Source of the DNA: Candidatus Peribacter sp. UBA2144 | GTDB taxonomy: Bacteria; Patescibacteriota; Gracilibacteria; Peribacterales; Peribacteraceae | Direction: 5' to 3' | DNA length: 29,986 bases | Assembly (NCBI GenBank): GCA_002328295.1 | Contig: DCXE01000080.1 | Span: forward strand, 1-29,986 | Translations under genes and position numbers: made by a program | Shown: positions 22,114 through 28,784 of the stretch, piece after piece | Numbering within the stretch: position 1 is the first letter of the stretch | Layout of the letters: each line of letters opens with the position of its first letter | Notes under the pieces: model-generated | What the model was told of the DNA's origin: nothing | What the model saw: the letters and a program-made list of their open reading frames with translations, nothing else | Database searches by the model: none

Positions 22114-23817
22114 ATGCAAAAACTGAAGATTCCCCTCTTTATCATTCTCCCTTTCTTGGCCTTTGGAGCTTCCCTATTCCATGGCTTTGCGCCCGTGGAC
22201 GATTCATTTCTTATTGTGGAGAATCTGGCGATACGTGCTATTAATTGGGAGAACCTCAAACATTTCTTCACAACATACGATCCGGAGCTTTATATCCCTC
22301 TGGTTTTCGTAAGTTTTCAGTTCAATTATCTGATCGGTGAACTTGCTCCATTCAATTATCATCTGACTAATATCATTATTCATATCATGAACTCTCTGCT
22401 AGTTGTACGTATACTAACGCAACTATCAACAGTCAACAATCAACAATCAACCAACGATAAGGAAGTTGATGGTGGATTGTTGAGAGCGAAGCGTGTTGAT
22501 AGTTGGCTAATTGTCTTCGCAGGCCTTATATATGCTGTACATCCTTTGAACACTGAAGCCGTCGTCTGGCTTGCCGGAAGAAAAGACTTACTTTCAGGAT
22601 TATTCTTCTTTGCGTCGCTGACTTTTTATCTCGACTTCATCAAAGGCAATCGCAAAGCTTACTGGCTTAGCATCACAATGTTCCTACTTGCATTGTTATC
22701 TAAAGTAATAGCGGTGACTCTTTTGGGAATTCTAATTCTGCATTGGCTACTCATCATTAGAAATAAAGAGGAAAGAGCCAATAGCCAATCTGCTAATCTG
22801 CTAATTGCTCTCCGATTCTTGCCTTACATAATCCTGTCTGCAATTTTCATTGCCGTCGCCTTGGGCGGCAAAGCCCGCGTCATCGCTTCAGTTTCATTCA
22901 TTGATAAAATCCTCGTCGCCTGCAAAAGCACAGTCTTTTATATTTATAAGTTTCTGATCCCAACTGATCTAACAATCATTTATCCACTTCAGGGTGACAT
23001 TAGCCTCGTAGACATGAGGATATTGCCAAGCGTGATCATTGCAATTGTTCTGATCATGATCGCAATCAAAACTTTAAAAAGGCATCCGTGGATTACATTT
23101 GGAATCGGATGGTACTTGGTGTGCTTAGCTCCAACATTCCTAAATATCGGAAAGGCAAACTTAGTTTTCTTCGCAGTTGATCGTTATGCGTATTTACCAA
23201 TGGTCGGGCTTCTGATCGTTCTTGTTTATATTTATAAAAGCATTCGACCAATCGCAGGATCAATAATAATTGTTGTTCTTATAGCTCTCTCAATCAATCA
23301 AACAAATACATGGGAAACGCCTGACGGAGTATTCAGACGAACTCTATCTATTTATCCCGAGTCAGTAGGCGCCAGAGTAGGACTTGCAACGATCCTTAGG
23401 CATCAGAATAAGTTTGAAGAAGCTTTTGAAGTTATAACTGAAGGCGTGAAATATATGGACCATTCATTGCTCCATATGAACGCAGGATTTGTTTACGCTG
23501 CAACAGGGCAAGTAGGTGATGCGGAGGAAAGATTCCGCGCAGCAATAGATATGGATCCCAGTAATCCCGAACCTTACTTTTCACTTGGTTCACTATTTGA
23601 TCAAACTGGAAGATCTGATGAAGCAATTTCATTTTACGAAAAAGCAGTTGAACTTGATGATTCTTATGTAATTGCCAGAGCTAAGCTTGGAAATCTCTAT
23701 CTTAAAAAGAACCAAACTGATCTTGCTCGTGAGCAATTTGAAAAGGCGCTTGAGTGGAATAAGTTTTCTGTAGAGGCGAATGAGGGGATGCGAAGGATCC
23801 AGGATTTAAGTATTTAA
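22114..23817 (+). CDS. TMTC-like membrane glycosyltransferase with TPR repeats
   Basis: 567 residues: a GT-C-type membrane part with about ten helices (1-400), then about four tetratricopeptide repeats (about 415-560: RVGLATILRHQNKFEEAFEVI, NAGFVYAATGQVGDAEERFRAAID, SLGSLFDQTGRSDEAISFYEKAV, KLGNLYLKKNQTDLAREQFEKAL). The paired acids Asp29-Asp30 in the first loop and LIYAVHPLNTEAVVWLAGRKDLLS are hallmarks of the TMTC/O-mannosyltransferase-like family. These use polyprenyl-phosphate sugar to glycosylate proteins outside the membrane. Two word-repeat arrays lie in frame, at 22420-22506 and 22776-22805. Its 3' end overlaps the TrmB-type gene by 12 bp, tail to tail. Confidence 0.88.
   Translation: MQKLKIPLFIILPFLAFGASLFHGFAPVDDSFLIVENLAIRAINWENLKHFFTTYDPELYIPLVFVSFQFNYLIGELAPFNYHLTNIIIHIMNSLLVVRILTQLSTVNNQQSTNDKEVDGGLLRAKRVDSWLIVFAGLIYAVHPLNTEAVVWLAGRKDLLSGLFFFASLTFYLDFIKGNRKAYWLSITMFLLALLSKVIAVTLLGILILHWLLIIRNKEERANSQSANLLIALRFLPYIILSAIFIAVALGGKARVIASVSFIDKILVACKSTVFYIYKFLIPTDLTIIYPLQGDISLVDMRILPSVIIAIVLIMIAIKTLKRHPWITFGIGWYLVCLAPTFLNIGKANLVFFAVDRYAYLPMVGLLIVLVYIYKSIRPIAGSIIIVVLIALSINQTNTWETPDGVFRRTLSIYPESVGARVGLATILRHQNKFEEAFEVITEGVKYMDHSLLHMNAGFVYAATGQVGDAEERFRAAIDMDPSNPEPYFSLGSLFDQTGRSDEAISFYEKAVELDDSYVIARAKLGNLYLKKNQTDLAREQFEKALEWNKFSVEANEGMRRIQDLSI
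22420..22506. repeat. heptamer palindrome inside the TMTC-like gene
   Basis: CAACTAT, CAACAGT, CAACAAT, CAACAAT, CAACCAA (22420-22454) face GTTGATG ... GATTGTTGA ... GTGTTGATAGTTGG (22465-22506). Total 87 nt, 29 codons, in frame. It encodes a polar loop between two membrane segments. Confidence 0.85.
22776..22805 (+). repeat. in-frame word repeat AGCCAAT x2, CTGCTAAT x2
   Basis: Two 7-mers and two 8-mers, 30 nt (10 codons), encode part of a cytoplasmic-looking loop after RNKEERANSQSANLL in the TMTC-like protein. Confidence 0.65.
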
Positions 23818-24627
23818 ATTACCCATAGGTTTGGCTTGTTGCCAGCAAAGTTCAAATACGACATCCTGATAAAAGTGAGCTATATCTTCATTATCAATGA
23901 ATGTGCATGTTAGCTTCCCTTCTGTATACGACATGATTGCAATAGTGTTATCCCACGAAAATATTCCGGACTTCCATATTAGATCCGGAGGTAACAATCT
24001 CACTTGTATCTTGTATTGCTTTGCTTTTGCATTTACACGTTCAGCGAATGGGCAAGGTGGAAATATTAAACGTGTTGTTATATTTTTCTTGGCTCGCCTG
24101 ACGAAATAATTTTCCAGATAATCTGGATCAATCAAACTTGAAAACAAATCTACATACGTAAATACATACACACGTCCTTTTTTATTATTAAGAGAATCCT
24201 CGAGCATGCGCTTAAACCCATCAACACCCTCATACAACTTCACCGTCGGCACACTTCTGCTTTGCTCAACAAGACTAGAGAGTGCCTGAGTAACAAAATC
24301 CATATTAGCTTTCATTAAAGTCAAATCGTTTTCTTTCTTTTGAAGTAAGTGATGAAGCGAACTGGGATTTTCCGCGCCAATCAACCTTTTTTTTCCCGCT
24401 CTTGTTTCATACAAAAAACCCTTATCTACAAGCCTCTCGACTGAACTGTGAACAGTAACACGATTCCGCTTAAGAGATTTGGCCAGCTCTTGAACAGAAA
24501 CAGGGCCCAATTTAAGTAGCTGAATATAGATTTTCGTTTCACTCTCTGAACATTCGAACTGCTTAAACAGGTAATTGATTCGCTGTAATTCTTCTTTGCC
24601 AAGTTGAGTTTTTGAAATATGAACCAT
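23806..24627 (-). CDS. TrmB-type transcriptional regulator
   Basis: 273 residues. A winged helix (about 28-84: SETKIYIQLLKLGPVSVQELAKSLKRNRVTVHSSVERLVDKGFL) is followed by a short coiled coil for dimerisation (88-122). A C-terminal phospholipase-D-like sensor domain (128-260: VKLYEGVDGFKRMLEDSL ... TTRLIFPP ... IAIMSYTEGKLTCTFIDNEDIA) completes it. This is the TrmB family, best known as archaeal sugar-responsive regulators. The ligand is unknown. The gene is divergent from the Cys-rich pair across a 163-bp region with a perfect inverted repeat next to its start, so it probably regulates itself and that pair (inference). Confidence 0.9.
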   Translation of the reverse strand: MVHISKTQLGKEELQRINYLFKQFECSESETKIYIQLLKLGPVSVQELAKSLKRNRVTVHSSVERLVDKGFLYETRAGKKRLIGAENPSSLHHLLQKKENDLTLMKANMDFVTQALSSLVEQSRSVPTVKLYEGVDGFKRMLEDSLNNKKGRVYVFTYVDLFSSLIDPDYLENYFVRRAKKNITTRLIFPPCPFAERVNAKAKQYKIQVRLLPPDLIWKSGIFSWDNTIAIMSYTEGKLTCTFIDNEDIAHFYQDVVFELCWQQAKPMGNLNT

Positions 24628-24630
24628 ATA

Positions 24631-24649
24631 TGTAGAAGCTAATTCTACA
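24631..24649. promoter_or_regulatory. candidate operator TGTAGAA-N5-TTCTACA
   Basis: Perfect 7-bp inverted repeat with a 5-nt spacer, 3 nt upstream of the TrmB-type start codon. A minus-strand promoter TTCATT-16-TACAAT (24675-24680 and 24653-24658) would start transcription near 24646, inside this repeat. That is the layout expected for autorepression. Confidence 0.55.
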
Positions 24650-24733
24650 AATATTGTACTATAGATTTTTAGCTAATGAAAGAGGAAATATTATGATTTT
24701 TTGACGCTCATTAGTATAAATGTAAGTCTATTA

Positions 24734-24762
24734 TTGACATTTTGGTGAAATGATAATAATAT
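24734..24762 (+). promoter_or_regulatory. sigma70-type promoter for the Cys-rich pair
   Basis: TTGACA (24734-24739), a 17-bp spacer, TAATAT (24757-24762). The predicted leader is about 22 nt. This is the only full -35/-10 pair I could see, in contrast to the leaderless promoters. Confidence 0.55.
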
Positions 24763-24790
24763 ATGACACGAGACTTACTATTCCCTATTT

Positions 24791-25783
24791 ATGGATTTTA
24801 TAACTGAGTTCCAACGGCTCCTTCTGGAAAAACCCCGCTATAACCTCAAACATGTAATGAGCGAGGGGTGTGACTTCAGCGATACAGCTGTTAAATCAAA
24901 AAGATGTTACTACTGCTTTGGTGCTTTCTACTGTGAAGACGTTTACTTTGGCCGTTACTCACGAAAATGTTCCAGTTGCAGCGGAGTAACCTTTTGCGCG
25001 GAATGCGAGTGGTGCACTGAATGCGTTGACTGCGTGCATTGTTATAATTCTGATTATTGCCAGGATTGCCAGAACTGCATTGATAGTCAATATTGTAAAG
25101 ATTGTTTCGGATGCAAAAACTGTTTCGGTTGTGCAGGGCTTTATCAGAAGCAGTATCGATTCTTTAATGAGCAACTAACAAAAGAAGAATACGAAAAGCG
25201 CATTCTGGAACTAGACTTATGCAATCCAGATCACAGAGCAGCAGTTCAGCAGCGAGTGGAGGAACTTAGAAAGACCATCCCACAAATAGCAACTCATCAA
25301 TACCAAACTGAGGATTGTTCAGGTGATCACATTTCCGAAAGCAAGGACTGCCATCAGTGTTATGACATTTTTGCATCAGAAGAGTGCCTATACACTATCG
25401 AGGCAAATGCAAATACTAGCTGCAGCGACTTGACAGTGTGTTTCGAAACAGAAGCAAGTTATAGCTGTGTTCAATCCCCTTTGTGCTTTGGAAGCAACTT
25501 CCTGTTTCACATGGATAGTACGCACATGAGTGAGTTTTGTGCGTATGGTAGGAATTTAAAGAATTGTTTTGGTTGTGTGTATATGGAAAATAAGGAGTAC
25601 CACATTTTGAATAAGCCATATAGCCCAGAGGATTACGAAAAGGAAGTAGCAAAAATTAAAAAAGAACTTATGGATGCCGGTAAATACAATATGGGTCTGT
25701 ATCTTGTTTCTGATTACGAGAAGAAGAGGCTGGAAAACGAAACCGATTCTGTCATTCAATCTAACCCACCCGTACTTAAATAA
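24791..25783 (+). CDS. Cys-triplet repeat protein of CPR type
   Basis: 330 residues with 32 cysteines. In the first half, 20 cysteines lie between 27 and 114, and every one is at a position divisible by three, mostly as C-x-x-C-x-x-C. In the second half, ten of the 11 cysteines from 176 to 262 keep a constant register of three. Each half ends in the same module: NCFGCAGLYQKQYRFFNEQL-TKEEYEKR (110-137) and NCFGCVYMENKEYHILNKPY-SPEDYEKE (258-285). So the protein is an internal duplication. No signal or membrane segment is seen. From memory, CPR genomes often carry this region fused behind a zinc ribbon like the next gene. Metal binding is likely; the function is unknown. Confidence 0.8.
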   Translation: MDFITEFQRLLLEKPRYNLKHVMSEGCDFSDTAVKSKRCYYCFGAFYCEDVYFGRYSRKCSSCSGVTFCAECEWCTECVDCVHCYNSDYCQDCQNCIDSQYCKDCFGCKNCFGCAGLYQKQYRFFNEQLTKEEYEKRILELDLCNPDHRAAVQQRVEELRKTIPQIATHQYQTEDCSGDHISESKDCHQCYDIFASEECLYTIEANANTSCSDLTVCFETEASYSCVQSPLCFGSNFLFHMDSTHMSEFCAYGRNLKNCFGCVYMENKEYHILNKPYSPEDYEKEVAKIKKELMDAGKYNMGLYLVSDYEKKRLENETDSVIQSNPPVLK

Positions 25784-25810
25784 TATTTCTATTCTTTTCT
25801 AATTATTTCA

Positions 25811-26092
25811 ATGAATACTACTAGCGAAACAAAGTGTGTCTGCAAGCATCCTGAATGCGGTAAAGAATTTCTTGTGATAGTTCAGGAAGTGCAGTTCTAT
25901 AAAGACAAGAAGCTTCCTTTGCCTGATTTCTGCCCTGCCTGCCGCCACAAGCAGCGTATGGCGCTTAGAAGCGAACGCAAGATGTACCAGCGTGTCTGTG
26001 ACAAATGTAGCGAGAATATGCTTTCTGTTTACCCAGAGGATGCTCCTTATAAGGTATATTGCCAAAAATGCTTCTGGGAGAATATTGAGTAG
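25811..26092 (+). CDS. small double zinc-ribbon protein
   Basis: 93 residues with two predicted zinc-binding units. Unit one is Cys9/Cys11/Cys16 plus CPAC (41-44), with the intervening FLVIVQEVQFYKDKKLPLPDFCPACRHKQR typical of CPR zinc-ribbon proteins. Unit two is CDKC (63-66) plus CQKC (84-87). It ends at CFWENIE, about where my recollection of the fused CPR proteins continues into a Cys-rich region. It lies 27 nt after the Cys-triplet gene and is probably cotranscribed, though a weak TAATTA precedes it. Nucleic-acid or protein binding is possible, but no catalytic feature is visible. Confidence 0.8.
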   Translation: MNTTSETKCVCKHPECGKEFLVIVQEVQFYKDKKLPLPDFCPACRHKQRMALRSERKMYQRVCDKCSENMLSVYPEDAPYKVYCQKCFWENIE

Positions 26093-26111
26093 TGTAATAT
26101 TAGTACACCTT

Positions 26112-26188
26112 AGGCGCGTAGCTCAGTTGGCTAGAGCACTGGTCTCCAAAACCAGGGGTCGAAGGTTCAAATCCTTCCGCGCCTGCCA
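26112..26188 (+). tRNA. tRNA-Trp (anticodon CCA)
   Basis: The acceptor stem AGGCGCG pairs perfectly with CGCGCCT. D-arm GTAGCTCAGTTGGCTAGAGC. The anticodon stem CTGGT/ACCAG encloses loop CTCCAAA with anticodon CCA. T-arm GAAGG-TTCAAAT-CCTTC. Discriminator G, and CCA is encoded. 77 nt. Confidence 0.97.
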
Positions 26189-26242
26189 AAACTAACCACA
26201 AATCTAATGAAGCTTATTTGAACTTAAGCTAGACTCATCGCA

Positions 26243-26947
26243 ATGCTCACGAATCCACCACTACTTCTCTCCATTGTCATCCCCGTTTACAACGAGGAAA
26301 AGACTCTTGAAGAAATAATCACTCGCGTGCATAGATCATGCGGAGATTTTTCTGAAGTGATTATTGTAGATGATGGATCGAAGGATTCTTCGTTGGAGAT
26401 TATGAGGAAGCTCGCGCGCCCTCAAGATACTGTTCTGACAAAAGAGAATGGAGGGAAAGGCTCCGCAGTCAGAATGGGTTACGCGCAAGCAAAGGGAAAG
26501 TATGTGATAGTTCAGGATGCGGATCTTGAATACGATCCGGAGGAGATTCCTGAATTAGTTAAGTTTGCAGAAGAGAACGGACACAGAGCAGTTTATGGAT
26601 CAAGAAGACTTAAGAAACAAAAGCAGTTTACTCATATACTTACGTTTCTTGGAGGTACTGCTCTCACTTATATATTCAACATTCTGTATTTCAAAAAACT
26701 TTCTGATCAGCCTACTTGTTACAAAATGGTCAGAAACGATGTACTTAAGACTCTCCCGCTTAAAGAAAACGACTTCAGATACGATCCTGAAATTACAGCA
26801 CTTCTTGCACGCAAAAAAATTCATATCGCCGAATCCCCTATTTCCTACCACCCAAGATCTTACAAAGAAGGCAAAAAGATTTGCTGGAAGGATTGGTTTA
26901 AGTGGGTTTGGGTCTTCGTAAAACTGAGATTTATCTCAATAGATTAA
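26243..26947 (+). CDS. GT2 glycosyltransferase, DPM1-like
   Basis: Transfers a sugar from a nucleotide donor to polyprenyl phosphate, or a similar acceptor, at the cytoplasmic membrane face. The 234 residues have SIVIPVYNEEKTLEEII (10-26), DDGSKDSS (43-50), the metal motif QDADLEYDP (91-99), YGSRR, and CYKMVRNDVLKTLPLKENDFRYDPEITALLARK near the C-terminus, the dolichyl-phosphate mannose/glucose synthase pattern. No C-terminal membrane helices are present. TAGACT (26230-26235, GCTAGACT) ends 7 nt before ATG. The next gene is a GT-C-like membrane protein, which would be a natural user of the lipid-linked sugar (inference). Confidence 0.93.
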   Translation: MLTNPPLLLSIVIPVYNEEKTLEEIITRVHRSCGDFSEVIIVDDGSKDSSLEIMRKLARPQDTVLTKENGGKGSAVRMGYAQAKGKYVIVQDADLEYDPEEIPELVKFAEENGHRAVYGSRRLKKQKQFTHILTFLGGTALTYIFNILYFKKLSDQPTCYKMVRNDVLKTLPLKENDFRYDPEITALLARKKIHIAESPISYHPRSYKEGKKICWKDWFKWVWVFVKLRFISID

Positions 26948-26956
26948 CAACAAACT

Positions 26957-27034
26957 GTCGCTAGTCACTTGTCACTTGTCACTGGTCCAATAATATATGA
27001 CGAGTGACCAGAGACTAGCGACGAGTGACCGGTC
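26957..27034. repeat. GTCACTT heptamer palindrome between GT2 and GT-C genes
   Basis: GTCGCTA, GTCACTT, GTCACTT, GTCACTG (26957-26984) face complementary heptamers with GAGTGAC, TAGCGAC, GAGTGAC in 27001-27034. The array ends 8 nt before the next gene's ATG. The word is the same as in the array inside that gene (27679-27741). Confidence 0.85.
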
Positions 27035-27042
27035 AAAACATC

Positions 27043-28704
27043 ATGAAATACTGGAAATCTATAGTAACGGCTACTGCAATCTTCATTGCTCTTGCAATGC
27101 AGGGCCCATTTCTGATCCACATCTTAAATCCAGCTTACGAAGGAGTTTATGTTCATTTGAACTCTGATGAGGAGATTTATCTTGCACGCGTTCAGGAGGC
27201 GTTGACGGGTAATTGGACCCAAGTAGCTGAAGCTTTCGTAGGCGAAGAAGGAATGGTCGGTTCACAGTTTGCTCTGATTGAGCTTGTGTATGGAATGACC
27301 TTGAGTCCGGTCTTCGATCATTCATGGGTGGTCCTGACTGTGATGGATTCTGTAATTCCGGTTCTGATATTCCTTGTGCTGATTTGGTTCCTGAGCATAT
27401 GTGGATTCACGAAACTTCAATCATACACGGGATCGCTGATACTGATCGTAACGCAACTTTATAATTTAAACCGCCCGATTCATCTGCGCTCAAGCTTTTT
27501 GCTGATGATGCTTGCACTCATTGCTCTGAGCATCGCATATAAAAAGAAACGCCAAAGTTCAGCTGCAATAGGAGGAATGCTCCTTGGCACTTTAGTCGGA
27601 GTATATGTTTGGAGTTGGACATTTGCTTGGTTGTGGTTAGGAATATTGTTGGTTTGGCAAATTATTGAAAAAAAGAGAGTCGCTGGTCGCTGGTCACTTG
27701 TCACTCGTCAAATGACAAGCGACGAGAGACGAGAGACAAGCGACTTACAAATATTACTTTTAGCGTTAGCTATTGGCATTATTTTTGCATTACCCTTCAT
27801 ATTACAAATCTTCACTGTAACAAACCACCCTCTTTACGACATCGCCATTTTCCGAAGCGGCATGCGCCCCGGAAGACTGCCTGAATCTTGGGTATATAGC
27901 GCGTTGTTCCTGACGATGATTGTAGGACTGCTTATTCTCCTCAAGAAAAAATACAAAGAACTTGAAGTACATCGCCCAGCTGTCGTGATTGTATTCACCG
28001 CATTTGGAGTAATGCACCAACAGGCAATTCATGGAACTGTTTTTAACTTTGTTTCACACAGTATCTTTTCACTGCTTCTCGCTGCAATCATAGTCATCCT
28101 TCTTGCTTGGAAATTTAAATCTAAGATTCTGATAATCCCCACACTTGCCGCAGTCCTCTACATCTCCGCAGTTGCATATGATGGAAGGTGGCTAATCAAA
28201 CAATGGAATCCCTCTCCGGGAAACTTCTCATCGCAACATTTGTCAGATCTTCTTTCAACTCTTGATGAAATCCCGCGCGCAAGGATTCTGTCTGATCGGA
28301 ATACGCTGAGTTTGATTACATCACACACACATCATGATGTTGTTTATTCAATTTATTTGAAGAATATTCTTCTCTCTCATAAAGAGAATGCGCAAAGAGT
28401 GTGTCTGACCTATTTGCCACTTGACCCGAACTTAAGAAATCTCGAAGCTTCCCGCAACTTGGTTTACGCCGATGCACTTGGGGCATTTCCTGACCCTAAA
28501 GTGCGTGAAGAAGAACTTGAATTGGTCAGAAATGAATGCGCACAAGTTGATAAAGAGCCTAATAAGTTTCTGACTCAATACGGAATTGATCTGGTAGTCT
28601 GGGACGAAAAGAGCAATCCTGAGTGGGATTTAAACAGGCTAAAATCTGAGCTCCAGATCATGGAAAGAGGGGAAGGGTGGTCGGCTTGGCGATTAAAACG
28701 TTAA
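27043..28704 (+). CDS. multi-pass membrane protein, GT-C-like
   Basis: 553 residues from ATG 27043 (an in-frame GTG at 27025 lies in repeat DNA). A signal-anchor helix (about 4-26) is followed by a loop with NSDEEIYLARVQEAL, where GT-C glycosyltransferases carry their catalytic acid. About ten hydrophobic segments follow to residue 380, then a soluble C-terminal domain (about 385-553). The latter has DLLSTLDEIPRARILSDRNTLSLIT and ends EGWSAWRLKR. A 63-nt heptamer array is read in frame within it (RVAGRWSLVTRQMTSDERRETSD). Pairing with the upstream DPM1-like GT2 suggests a lipid-sugar-dependent transferase. The acceptor is unknown. The stop codon lies in a palindromic array shared with topA. 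Confidence 0.78.
   Translation: MKYWKSIVTATAIFIALAMQGPFLIHILNPAYEGVYVHLNSDEEIYLARVQEALTGNWTQVAEAFVGEEGMVGSQFALIELVYGMTLSPVFDHSWVVLTVMDSVIPVLIFLVLIWFLSICGFTKLQSYTGSLILIVTQLYNLNRPIHLRSSFLLMMLALIALSIAYKKKRQSSAAIGGMLLGTLVGVYVWSWTFAWLWLGILLVWQIIEKKRVAGRWSLVTRQMTSDERRETSDLQILLLALAIGIIFALPFILQIFTVTNHPLYDIAIFRSGMRPGRLPESWVYSALFLTMIVGLLILLKKKYKELEVHRPAVVIVFTAFGVMHQQAIHGTVFNFVSHSIFSLLLAAIIVILLAWKFKSKILIIPTLAAVLYISAVAYDGRWLIKQWNPSPGNFSSQHLSDLLSTLDEIPRARILSDRNTLSLITSHTHHDVVYSIYLKNILLSHKENAQRVCLTYLPLDPNLRNLEASRNLVYADALGAFPDPKVREEELELVRNECAQVDKEPNKFLTQYGIDLVVWDEKSNPEWDLNRLKSELQIMERGEGWSAWRLKR
27679..27741. repeat. nine-heptamer palindrome inside the GT-C-like gene
   Basis: GTCGCTG, GTCGCTG, GTCACTT, GTCACTC, GTCAAAT | GACAAGC, GACGAGA, GACGAGA, GACAAGC: five words then four inverted-type words with no loop. 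63 nt = 21 codons, in frame, with no stop. Confidence 0.9.
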
Positions 28705-28784
28705 TTCGTTAATTGGTTAATTCGTGCAGGTATGACAACAAACTTACAAATTTACGAATTAACGAGTTAACTAATTAACGTTTT
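28695..28784. repeat. GTTAATTN octamer palindrome at convergent gene ends
   Basis: The left arm 28695-28725 and right arm 28754-28784 are 31 nt each and complementary at 28 positions. Each has three GTTAATTN units. The GT-C-like stop (28702-28704) is in the left arm and the topA stop (28775-28777) is in the right arm. On the plus strand the right arm runs into TTTTTT, so it can also serve as a terminator. Confidence 0.85.

Noticed and set aside
22051..22119. 23-codon extension of the MscS-like gene
   Set aside because: It spans a consensus extended -10 and overlaps the divergent TMTC-like start.
25992..26195. Plus-strand reading frame across tRNA-Trp
   Set aside because: It translates the tRNA gene (VAQLARALVSKTRGRRFKSF is the usual artefact) and overlaps the zinc-ribbon gene in another frame.
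21140..27741. Word arrays considered as CRISPR
   Set aside because: Units are 6-9 nt without unique spacers of 25-40 nt, and no cas gene is present.
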